A stretch of 64,000 bases of DNA from Agaribacter marinus (GTDB lineage: Bacteria > Pseudomonadota > Gammaproteobacteria > Enterobacterales > Alteromonadaceae), in the NCBI RefSeq assembly GCF_030160655.1, contig NZ_BSOT01000005.1:248001-312000 (forward strand), in the 5' to 3' direction. Both the position numbers and the translations under genes were made by a program. The notes under the pieces were generated by a model that made no database searches, was not told the origin of the DNA, and was given only the letters and a program-made list of their open reading frames with translations. Positions 48,649-56,169 of this stretch are shown one piece after another (the stretch's first letter is position 1; each line of letters begins with the position of its first letter).

Positions 48649-49539
48649 ATGAAAATCGCAATTGCCTACTTAACCGTAGTGTTGGTTTGGTCTACCACCC
48701 CGCTTGGATTGGCTTGGAGCACAGAGACGGTGCATCCGAGCATGGCTGGGTTTCTGCGAATGGCAATTGCAATTGTATTGGGAGGTATTTGTCTGATTGT
48801 CTGGCGAATTAAGGTGCCAGTGCATGGAAGAGCTTTAAAGCTTTATAGCTTTTCGTCTATTGGCATATTTGGTGGCATGTTCTTGTCATATTTAGCCGCC
48901 GCTTATATTCCTTCAGGAATGATGTCGTTAGTCTTTGGTACATCACCAATTGTCACCGGACTACTGGCGTATAAATTGTTGGATGAGGCAAAATTGAGCG
49001 TGTTTAAGGTGATGGGAATCATCATATCTTTAGTGGGTCTTATCGTTGTATTTTCAGACAGCATCATTTTAGAAAAAGGGGCATGGAAAGGCATTGTACT
49101 GATTAGTATTGCGGTAGTTTGTTTCAGTTTTAGCGCTGTGCTAATAAAAACGGTCAAAATAGATATTCATCCTGCGGCAACTACTATAGGTTCTATGTTT
49201 TTTGCGGCACCTATGTATTTGTTCGCATGGTTCGTAATGGATGGCACATTACCGGTCGAAAGTTGGAGTATGCGTTCTATGTTAGCCATTCTTTACCTTG
49301 GCATATTTGGCTCATTAGTTGGCTTTGTTTGCTATTTTTACGTACTTCAAAAACTTAGTACAAGCACAGTTGCGCTAGTCACTATGATAACCCCTGTTTT
49401 TGCAATACTTTTAGGGGCATGGTTGAACAAAGAGTTGGTAACACTGAATGTTATTGTTGGCGCTGTTGCGGTTATATTTGGTTTGGCGCTTTATCAACAA
49501 AAGAGTAATAAACGAAAATCTAAACTTCAAAATGCGTAA
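48649..49539 (+). CDS. EamA/DMT family transporter
   Basis: A 296-residue protein with ten hydrophobic segments in two EamA repeats. The start MKIAIAYLTVVLVWSTTPLG is typical, with the end of the second repeat LITPVFAILLGAWLNKE-like (TMITPVFAILLGAWLNKELV). Such permeases export amino acids or other metabolites; the substrate is unknown. AAGGAG precedes the ATG. A Lys/Arg tail ends it in the cytoplasm. Confidence 0.88.
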   Translation: MKIAIAYLTVVLVWSTTPLGLAWSTETVHPSMAGFLRMAIAIVLGGICLIVWRIKVPVHGRALKLYSFSSIGIFGGMFLSYLAAAYIPSGMMSLVFGTSPIVTGLLAYKLLDEAKLSVFKVMGIIISLVGLIVVFSDSIILEKGAWKGIVLISIAVVCFSFSAVLIKTVKIDIHPAATTIGSMFFAAPMYLFAWFVMDGTLPVESWSMRSMLAILYLGIFGSLVGFVCYFYVLQKLSTSTVALVTMITPVFAILLGAWLNKELVTLNVIVGAVAVIFGLALYQQKSNKRKSKLQNA

Positions 49540-49565
49540 ATGTTCGCGCATCTGAAAAGAAGAAT

Positions 49566-49598
49566 CTGAGCATCAAGGTTGGTTGATGCTCAGGTTTT
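49566..49598 (+). terminator. Rho-independent terminator after the EamA gene
   Basis: CTGAGCATCAA (49566-49576) and TTGATGCTCAG (49583-49593) pair around GGTTGG, followed by GTTTTA. It also separates the convergent small membrane-protein gene. Confidence 0.88.
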
Positions 49599-49622
49599 AT
49601 TCTTACTCAGAGTTTAGGTTAG

Positions 49623-49820
49623 TTAAGAACGTAAGCGTTTATATTCGTCATCTAACTGAAGTGAATAATAGATAAAATGCCCCACAAACCCACCAAGTAA
49701 CGATAGTGCAATCCATTTTCCTCGTTTCGCGTTGTTAACGAGTACTGAGCTAACGGCCGCTTTAATAGCAAAAATTGTATGTATAACTGCAAACATGACC
49801 AGAATGAAAATTTCAAACAT
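49623..49820 (-). CDS. Small membrane protein of unknown function
   Basis: A 65-residue protein starting at ATG 49820 (MFEIFILVMFAVIHTIFAIK) with GGGGAAAG before it; the frame is open to 49850. It has two hydrophobic segments (residues 2-20 and about 37-52, LSLLGGFVGHFIYY) with basic residues between, and a charged tail. No family was recognised. Good ribosome site and clean composition suggest a real gene. Confidence 0.6.
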   Translation of the reverse strand: MFEIFILVMFAVIHTIFAIKAAVSSVLVNNAKRGKWIALSLLGGFVGHFIYYSLQLDDEYKRLRS

Positions 49821-49956
49821 TTCTTTCCCCAAAATTAAAAAATACCGCATAGGTACAAGTACCGATATGAAAGTGCGGGGATTGTACGATGAATTTCGGT
49901 CTTAACGTGTGTTAGAAATTATACTAAGTTATTTCAAAGTAATAGAATGGGGGGAG

Positions 49957-51129
49957 TTAAGGATTAAGCTTGAGTACAATTCCGCCAAAGTTGTCGTTGC
50001 TGATGACGTCATACCGAGAAATAACATTCATACCTAGTAGGCCGTCGAAATCTCCGAGGTTTTTGCCATCTAATACCATCAACGTTACGTTTTTAACGCG
50101 CGTTTTTCCAACCATCAACTCAGGTACTTTGTACATCTGACTAGAAATTTGACCACCGGCTGTTTGCACCTGAAAAACCCCCAGATACTCGCCAAATGCT
50201 TTTAATGCGGGTAAATAAGCATCACTTACTGCGGTAATTGAAGCGCCAGTATCGACCAATAGCTTCATATTGGCTCGTCCTAAGCTTACGTTTGATAAAT
50301 ATTGATTTTGGAATTTTCTTAGAACGACTACATCATCTGCTGACATCATTTGTCGGTCAAACGCTAGGTCGTTCTGAGCAGCAGTGAGCAGCGGTTTTTC
50401 TTCAACGCTGTTGTCACTATTATAAATTTGTCGTCTTAGCTTTTGTGCTCTAGGATCGTCTGTCGGTAAGCTTGCTAGAATATCTTCCATTAAACTATAT
50501 TGGGCGTCCATCCCATAGGCTTTAGCAAGTGCCATAATGTAGCGGCGATTTGTCGGATCGATATGAAATAGAGGTTCTAAAAATGCAGCCAACAAATTCC
50601 AGCTTTCATCTCCACTAAATTGTTGAATAATCTTACTACTATGTATTTCTATGAATTTATTCACTTCATAGCGTTGCTCGTCGTCTAAAGGAAGATCCCG
50701 TAAACCATAATAGTGCGTTATCGCGGTGTTAAGGTTTTGCGTATGGTAAATGGTTTCGGCTTCAAGCAGCAGGGCAGGTATCGATTTAGGATGCATTCGC
50801 AAATATTGACGGACTACAACTAACAATTCTTCATATCGCTTTTGTCCTCGTAATTGCTGTAAAGTGTCCCAATTACTAGGATCTTCAACAATGGCTATAT
50901 CGTTTATTTCGTTCGTTGAACTATCAGCTTGCAGAACATTGTCGGTGTTAGTAAATGCCTTATCTTCTATAAGATCTTGTTTTCCTTTATTTTTCTTTGA
51001 TTCATTCTGCTCAAGGAGGGCAGTGATGGCCTGCCTTGCACTAGGATTGTCTGAATAGACAGACCTTAGTAAAAATACGTTTAGGCTTAGCGACGCTGCC
51101 AACATGCCAACAAATACATATTTTAACAT
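49957..51129 (-). CDS. Membrane-anchored retropepsin-like aspartic protease with TPR-like region
   Basis: 390 residues. An N-terminal anchor (YVFVGMLAASLSLNVFLL) is followed by a polar linker, a helical region at about 80-250 that looks TPR-like (NWDTLQQLRGQKRYEELLVV; PALLLEAETIYHTQNLNTAI), and a C-terminal aspartyl protease domain. There MKLLVDTGASITAVSD holds the single-Asp DTGA motif near residue 290, and GLLGMNVISRYD closes the fold. Retropepsin-type enzymes of this kind dimerise to form the active site. The domain should lie in the periplasm; substrate unknown. Confidence 0.8.
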   Translation of the reverse strand: MLKYVFVGMLAASLSLNVFLLRSVYSDNPSARQAITALLEQNESKKNKGKQDLIEDKAFTNTDNVLQADSSTNEINDIAIVEDPSNWDTLQQLRGQKRYEELLVVVRQYLRMHPKSIPALLLEAETIYHTQNLNTAITHYYGLRDLPLDDEQRYEVNKFIEIHSSKIIQQFSGDESWNLLAAFLEPLFHIDPTNRRYIMALAKAYGMDAQYSLMEDILASLPTDDPRAQKLRRQIYNSDNSVEEKPLLTAAQNDLAFDRQMMSADDVVVLRKFQNQYLSNVSLGRANMKLLVDTGASITAVSDAYLPALKAFGEYLGVFQVQTAGGQISSQMYKVPELMVGKTRVKNVTLMVLDGKNLGDFDGLLGMNVISRYDVISNDNFGGIVLKLNP

Positions 51130-51160
51130 AGCGATGCGCTCCTTATTGTTATCCGTATTC

Positions 51161-51652
51161 TCATGAGACCGATAATGTTGTTACATTGTTACTGTAGGTT
51201 TCTGAAAACGATGGTGGCATCAGTTTAGGTGAGCCTAAAGACAGGCTGATACACACAAAATCGGTTGTCGCAGTGAATACGGTTTTCCGTGTTCTCGTGG
51301 ATATAAACTGAAATTGTCTACGTAAACGAAGTTTTTTATCGCAAAATACTATCCATGTAGCGCATGCAATTTGTTCGTCCAAATAACACGCGTGAATGTA
51401 ATTTAAGTCGTGGTGCCTAATTACCATGGCCCTATCTAAGGCTTTGTATTCTTTGATTGTTAAGCCAATGCTATTTGAATGCCCCCAAGCGACTTTCTCA
51501 ATTTGTGTCACGTAGGCTGCGTTGTTTACATGGTTATAATGATCAATGTGCGCATCGGTGATTTGCCATAACACTATAAAAGGCTTTGGCAACGACCAAT
51601 TGAGTATGTGCCATTGGTTAATTTCGTCACAAACAAGTTGGCTCTCAAGCAT
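51161..51652 (-). CDS. Acyl-CoA thioesterase (hotdog fold)
   Basis: About 163 residues of the 4-hydroxybenzoyl-CoA thioesterase/YbgC type. ITDAHIDHYNHVNNAAYVTQIEKVAW is the family signature, with Asp and His in the DHYNHVNN part; RHHDLNYIHACYLDEQIACA follows. It cleaves acyl-CoA thioesters; chain preference is unknown. ATG 51652 is preferred to TTG 51664; neither has a clear ribosome site. It is divergent from epmC with a gap of about 80 bp. Confidence 0.82.
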   Translation of the reverse strand: MLESQLVCDEINQWHILNWSLPKPFIVLWQITDAHIDHYNHVNNAAYVTQIEKVAWGHSNSIGLTIKEYKALDRAMVIRHHDLNYIHACYLDEQIACATWIVFCDKKLRLRRQFQFISTRTRKTVFTATTDFVCISLSLGSPKLMPPSFSETYSNNVTTLSVS

Positions 51653-51733
51653 ATCGACTAACAATAAAATGGATCATTAATGTATACTAGGCGTCAATGA
51701 AGGTGCTGGCAATTAGTTTTACACGTCTGTTTT

Positions 51734-52327
51734 ATGGAACAACAATGCAGAGCTCAAACGCGCAGTAGTGAGCAATTAGAGCAAATATTTAATTTTTCGT
51801 TTTCGAGCATTGAAAATACAGTGCTGATGGGCGGGGCAACTGAACCCTTGTATTTACCCGCAGGGATGGATTATTCGGCGCATATTCGTCTTAGCAACCC
51901 TTGTCACGTTATGACTGAAAAACACCATATATTTTACCGCGCAAATTATTTTTCTAGTGCGTTGCATGAAGTTGCGCATTGGTGCATCGCGGGAGAGCGA
52001 AGGCGGGCATTGTTGGATTATGGTTATTGGTATGCGCCCGATGGGCGAGATAAAAGTGAACAAACCGCCTTTGAGCTGGTGGAGCGCAAACCACAAGCGC
52101 TCGAATGGGCATTTTCGTTGGCAGCGGGTATTCAGTTTAGAGTCAGCAACGATAATTTAGCGATGTTAGAAGTATCAGACTCAGAATTCCAAGAAAAAGT
52201 ATGGCATCAACTCCAAGCATATTGTGAATTTGGTTTCCCCGCGCGTGCAGGCATTTTTTTAAATGGTTTGTTTTCTTATTATGGGTCTTCCAAAAATCGT
52301 CTACTAGCTCAAGTAAAGGAACGTTAA
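51734..52327 (+). CDS. epmC: Elongation factor P hydroxylase
   Basis: A 197-residue homologue of E. coli EpmC (YfcM), which hydroxylates the modified Lys of EF-P. ALHEVAHWCIAGERRRALLD near residue 78 provides the metal-binding HExxH-like site, and YGYWYAPDGRDKSEQTAFE and KPQALEWAFSLAAG match closely. It is followed by an NAD-kinase-like gene and yfcL, a neighbour in E. coli too. Confidence 0.94.
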   Translation: MEQQCRAQTRSSEQLEQIFNFSFSSIENTVLMGGATEPLYLPAGMDYSAHIRLSNPCHVMTEKHHIFYRANYFSSALHEVAHWCIAGERRRALLDYGYWYAPDGRDKSEQTAFELVERKPQALEWAFSLAAGIQFRVSNDNLAMLEVSDSEFQEKVWHQLQAYCEFGFPARAGIFLNGLFSYYGSSKNRLLAQVKER

Positions 52328-52342
52328 GGTGTTACTCAATTG

Positions 52343-53491
52343 ATGCAAGTAAATGAAGCTAAATCAACGTTTACCCTTGGGCTAATTATTAATCCATATG
52401 CAGGCATTGGCGGTGCACTTGCGTTAAAAGGCAGTGACGGAAAAGATATTCGTGAAAAAGCCCTAAGTGCTGGCGCATCATTACAGGCAATTTCGCGTGC
52501 GAGAACAGCATTAGAAGTGCTTATTCCTCTAAAAGGCAAATTCAGAGTGATTACTTGTAGTGGTGACATGGGCGAGCGACTTTGCCAAGACTTAGCGTTT
52601 GACTACCACGTCGTTTATAGCCAAAAACTACAACAGTCAGAAGCAAGTGATACGATTAACGCTGCGCAAGCAATATCAACATACGGTGTCGATTTAATGC
52701 TATTTGCTGGTGGCGATGGTACAGCTCGAAATTTGTGTAATGTATTTCCAGTATCCCAGGCACTATTAGGTATTCCTGCTGGATGTAAAATTCATAGTGG
52801 TGTATATGCTATTACGCCGAATGCAGCCGGGAAAGTCGCAGCGCAAATGGTACGCGGTGAAATAGTAAGCGTGATGCAGGCGGAAGTGCGTGATATTGAT
52901 GAAGACAAATTTCGACAAGGATTAGTCGTTGCTAAGTACTTTGGTGAAATGGCGGTGCCAGAATCACTGACATACATACAGGCAGTAAAAATGGGCGGCA
53001 AAGAGTCTGACGAATTGGTGCTTGCTGATATTTCTGCGTATATCAGAGAGTTAATGGAAGAGCTGCCTGACGATTACTTCATCATTGGTTCTGGCAGCAC
53101 CGTTGACTTTGTCATGTCAGATATGCATTTAAGCAACACTTTATTAGGCGTTGATGTTGTTTATCAGGGGAAGGTTGTTGCACAAGACGTGACGGCGGCG
53201 GAGTTACAAAATCTCACATCCACTAAATCGATAAAATTATTAATAACGGCCATTGGTGGACAAGGACATTTATTTGGTCGAGGCAACCAGCAGCTAAGTG
53301 AGCAAGTTTTGGCAAGCATAGAAAAATGCGATATTTGGGTGGTGTGCACAAAATCAAAGTTACTTAACTTAAAAAATGCTGGTTTTATTGCTGACACAGG
53401 CAATCACGCACTTGATAATCGACTTGCAGGACCAATTCAAGTGATTACGGGCTACAAAGACAAGGCCTTATATTTTATTCGGAGAACATGA
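52343..53491 (+). CDS. ATP-NAD kinase family protein
   Basis: A 382-residue protein of the family related to NAD kinase (PpnK) but longer. LGLIINPYAGIGGALALKGS opens it, and the nucleotide-binding LMLFAGGDGTARNLCNVFP near 120 contains the GGDG motif of the superfamily. IPAGCKIHSGVYAITP follows. Closely similar proteins are widespread in marine gammaproteobacteria, but the phosphoryl acceptor is unproven. It is between epmC and yfcL with gaps of 15 and 3 bp, so one operon is likely. Confidence 0.85.
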   Translation: MQVNEAKSTFTLGLIINPYAGIGGALALKGSDGKDIREKALSAGASLQAISRARTALEVLIPLKGKFRVITCSGDMGERLCQDLAFDYHVVYSQKLQQSEASDTINAAQAISTYGVDLMLFAGGDGTARNLCNVFPVSQALLGIPAGCKIHSGVYAITPNAAGKVAAQMVRGEIVSVMQAEVRDIDEDKFRQGLVVAKYFGEMAVPESLTYIQAVKMGGKESDELVLADISAYIRELMEELPDDYFIIGSGSTVDFVMSDMHLSNTLLGVDVVYQGKVVAQDVTAAELQNLTSTKSIKLLITAIGGQGHLFGRGNQQLSEQVLASIEKCDIWVVCTKSKLLNLKNAGFIADTGNHALDNRLAGPIQVITGYKDKALYFIRRT

Positions 53492-53494
53492 CGC

Positions 53495-53803
53495 GTGATA
53501 CTGAAGCCGCCATTTGAACAATATTTACAAGATAAAGAAGCATTTCTGGATGGTTTTATTGATGCGGGAAGTGAGCAAGAGCTATTTGCCGCAAGTTATA
53601 TACATGGACACCTTTCACTTGTCGCGGCCAACGTGTTCGGTCTTGCAGAGACTGATACAAACGGCGATGTCAACGCTAAGTATATTGAGCGCTTTACAGC
53701 AGAGTTAACCACCAGTATCGACGATGCGATTAATGATAAAGAGTTATTGGGTGATGATATCAATGACGTAAAAGATATGCTCAAACGGATGTTTCTCAAG
53801 TAG
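53495..53803 (+). CDS. yfcL: YfcL family protein
   Basis: A 102-residue cytoplasmic protein of unknown function matching E. coli YfcL: FLDGFIDAGSEQELFAASYI, then HGHLSLVAA and a helical C-terminus. The start is GTG 53495, 3 bp after the preceding stop. In E. coli yfcL also sits beside epmC (yfcM) and near mnmC/fabB. Confidence 0.88.
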   Translation: MILKPPFEQYLQDKEAFLDGFIDAGSEQELFAASYIHGHLSLVAANVFGLAETDTNGDVNAKYIERFTAELTTSIDDAINDKELLGDDINDVKDMLKRMFLK

Positions 53804-53873
53804 GTTTCAACAAACTCATCGTTTTCCATAAAAGTGGACTCATAATTGCTAAGTTAAACTTGAATAGATAATA

Positions 53874-53901
53874 CCTTGGCCAATCTTTTGGCTATTCAAG
53901 G
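53874..53901 (+). terminator. Stem-loop after yfcL
   Basis: CCTTG-GCCAA (53874-53883) pairs with TTGGC and CAAGG (53888-53901, with a TATT bulge). It ends 18 bp before the first FlgO-type gene. It may end the epmC operon or act as a leader structure. Confidence 0.45.
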
Positions 53902-53919
53902 TTTAACCGAGTTGCCATT

Positions 53920-54585
53920 ATGAAAAATACTCTAAACAGTTTCATCAGTTTTGTGGTTTGCATTTTATGCGTATACATCTTGCTGTCGCTTAGCGGATGC
54001 AGTGCTGTTGGCGCTTTATTGAGCGCAGAACAGAAGGTACTACCTAAAAAACAGATGCCAATCGCGCTAGGAAATTCTGAATTGTACACGCATCAACTAG
54101 CCAATGAATTATTTCTAAATCTTGCCGCTGATCGGCAATATCGGTATGCCGTTGCCGGTTTTGTTCCGGTAACTACACTGCAACATGACCTCACGCAACA
54201 GGGCCCGCTAATGCTATTAGGGCATCAACTCGAACAAGGTTTAACCACTGAGGTGGTGCGCAGAGGTTATATCGCACAGGATTTTAAGGCAACAAATACG
54301 ATCATCATGGGCGACACCTCAGAAAGAGCGCTTTCTAGAAATGTAGAGCATCTGCGTTCTACTCAAAATATCGATTTTTTTATAACTGGCACGATTACTG
54401 AACAAGAGATGGGCGCAATGGTAAATGCGCGGATTATTAACGTACGAACAAAAGATGTCATTGCCGCAGCAACGCAGTTTTTTCCGGCGGAGTTGTTTTG
54501 GCAGCAAGAGCAAGTAAGTACTAGAAATGGCATGCTGTATCGTACCGAGAAACCAGCAGCTTATATGCCCAAGGCAGGAGAGTAG
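53920..54585 (+). CDS. FlgO-domain lipoprotein 1
   Basis: A 221-residue lipoprotein. Signal with lipobox LLSLSGCSAVG, then a FlgO-type domain at about 60-190: ELYTHQLANELFLNLAAD, LLGHQLEQGLTTEVVRRGY, FFITGTITEQEMGAMVNARI and DVIAAATQFF. FlgO of Vibrio is an outer-membrane lipoprotein tied to the flagellum, but no flagellar gene is near here. It is first of three tandem paralogues (gaps 2 and 5 bp), so they form one operon and possibly one complex. Confidence 0.82.
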   Translation: MKNTLNSFISFVVCILCVYILLSLSGCSAVGALLSAEQKVLPKKQMPIALGNSELYTHQLANELFLNLAADRQYRYAVAGFVPVTTLQHDLTQQGPLMLLGHQLEQGLTTEVVRRGYIAQDFKATNTIIMGDTSERALSRNVEHLRSTQNIDFFITGTITEQEMGAMVNARIINVRTKDVIAAATQFFPAELFWQQEQVSTRNGMLYRTEKPAAYMPKAGE

Positions 54586-54587
54586 AT

Positions 54588-55340
54588 ATGAAGACTGTTA
54601 CGTTATTATTGAGTATTTTAGCGCTGAGCGCGTGCGCGAGTATGCCAACGATGGATACACTACTAGGTACAAATAAAGTCGACGAGGAGCAGCCGGAAGA
54701 ACTAGTAGTTGATGTAATTACAGAAAGTGAGCTTGATGAACAAACTGTGATGGCTCGCACACGAGATCGTAATATTGATGCGTTTGGATCAATGGTTAAA
54801 CCAAGTGTAATGTCGCAAACGCCAGGGGCTTACAAGAGTATTCCGCTAACTAAACACATTGGTCATTATGTAACAAATATGGCGAATGACTTAGTGGCAA
54901 ACATGGAGTACGTTACCGAACGAACGCCAGTCGCGGTGACGCATTTTTCACTTATCGATAGCGATCTAAAAGAAACAAATTTACTCGGTCAACAAATGGC
55001 TGAATCCTTTGCTCATGAGTTTCATAAATTTAGAATGCCAGTGGTAGAGTTTAAAGCTACGCAATTTATTCGCGTGACGGAAACGGGGGACTATTTGCTG
55101 TCTCGAGACTTTCTGGATCTAAATAATTCTACGCCTATTCAATATGTGCTTACGGGGACCATGACTAAGCATCAAGGCGGCTACATTGTGAATGCAAGAA
55201 TGTTAGGGATGGAGTCGAAGGTTATTGTCGCAAGTGCTCAGTCATTTATTCCGTATTACATTGTTGATGCGTTAATGCCGAGTGAATCTAGTCGTCAAAA
55301 TGAAGTGGTTGACGGCGTGCGTATTATCCGAGGTGAATAA
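54588..55340 (+). CDS. FlgO-domain lipoprotein 2
   Basis: A 250-residue lipoprotein with lipobox ILALSACASM and an acidic linker (VDEEQPEELVVDVITESELD). The FlgO-type domain at about 90-235 has IGHYVTNMANDLVANMEYV, NLLGQQMAESFAHEFHKF, YVLTGTMTKHQGGYIVNARM and VIVASAQSFIPYYIVD. It shares the phrase GT(I/M)T..G..VNAR with its two neighbours. ATG is 2 bp after the stop of the first gene. Confidence 0.82.
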   Translation: MKTVTLLLSILALSACASMPTMDTLLGTNKVDEEQPEELVVDVITESELDEQTVMARTRDRNIDAFGSMVKPSVMSQTPGAYKSIPLTKHIGHYVTNMANDLVANMEYVTERTPVAVTHFSLIDSDLKETNLLGQQMAESFAHEFHKFRMPVVEFKATQFIRVTETGDYLLSRDFLDLNNSTPIQYVLTGTMTKHQGGYIVNARMLGMESKVIVASAQSFIPYYIVDALMPSESSRQNEVVDGVRIIRGE

Positions 55341-55345
55341 ATACA

Positions 55346-56131
55346 ATGAACATTCAAAGTAAGATACTAGATCGATGGGTAAAGTACGTTTCGTATGCGA
55401 TTGCAACCGCATTACTAACAGGTTGTGCTATGGGGCGGATGTTCATGGCAGGGTATACGCCGCCGCAAACGATTGCTGATTTGCTTAACGAACAATATGC
55501 TCTAGCAGGTGAATTGCCGCCCGAATTACAAGATGTAGATGGAAAAAGCAACCGGACGATTTCCTTGGCGAGTGGCAGAGAAGGAAACGAAAAACGTCAA
55601 ATACACCTTTCTGAGTTTAACGACGAACCGGTGATGGTTACGCCGTATCATCAAGTAAAATCTTTTCGTCCTTCATTTACTTATAAAGGCGTAGAAGATT
55701 ATGCTGCGCAGTTATCTATGGCGCTTGTGAAAAATGGTGTAGGCCTGAATAGAAACTTGCGCATTGGTGTCAGTTCTTTTGTGGTTTTAGATGAAACGCT
55801 ACAAAACACGTCGATATTGGGTAACCAATTGGCAGAACACTTTATCAATGAAATACAATCGTATGGCTTGTCTGTTATTGACCATAAATTGATGCCTGCG
55901 CTTCAAGTAACATCACGTGGCGATATTGCATTTTCTCGCGATGTTACGCAACTAGCTAAAAACGATATAATGGACCACGTCCTATCTGGTACAATGATTA
56001 AGAAAGCGAATGGTATATTTGTAAATGCCCGTATTATTTCACTCAGTGATAATCGTGTTATTGCGTCATCGCATACCATAATACCGAATTTTGTGGTGTC
56101 TTCTTTGCACCACCAATACGTAGCTCGCTGA
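55346..56131 (+). CDS. FlgO-domain lipoprotein 3
   Basis: A 261-residue lipoprotein with lipobox ALLTGCAMGR, a variable region to about 105, and a FlgO-type domain at about 112-250: VEDYAAQLSMALVKNGVGLN, SILGNQLAEHFINEIQSYG, HVLSGTMIKKANGIFVNARI and VIASSHTIIPNFVVSS. It is the last of the tandem set and is convergent with mnmC. Confidence 0.82.
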   Translation: MNIQSKILDRWVKYVSYAIATALLTGCAMGRMFMAGYTPPQTIADLLNEQYALAGELPPELQDVDGKSNRTISLASGREGNEKRQIHLSEFNDEPVMVTPYHQVKSFRPSFTYKGVEDYAAQLSMALVKNGVGLNRNLRIGVSSFVVLDETLQNTSILGNQLAEHFINEIQSYGLSVIDHKLMPALQVTSRGDIAFSRDVTQLAKNDIMDHVLSGTMIKKANGIFVNARIISLSDNRVIASSHTIIPNFVVSSLHHQYVAR

Positions 56132-56169
56132 GCACTATTTTGACTGCGATCACCCAAAGTTCGGGTAAC

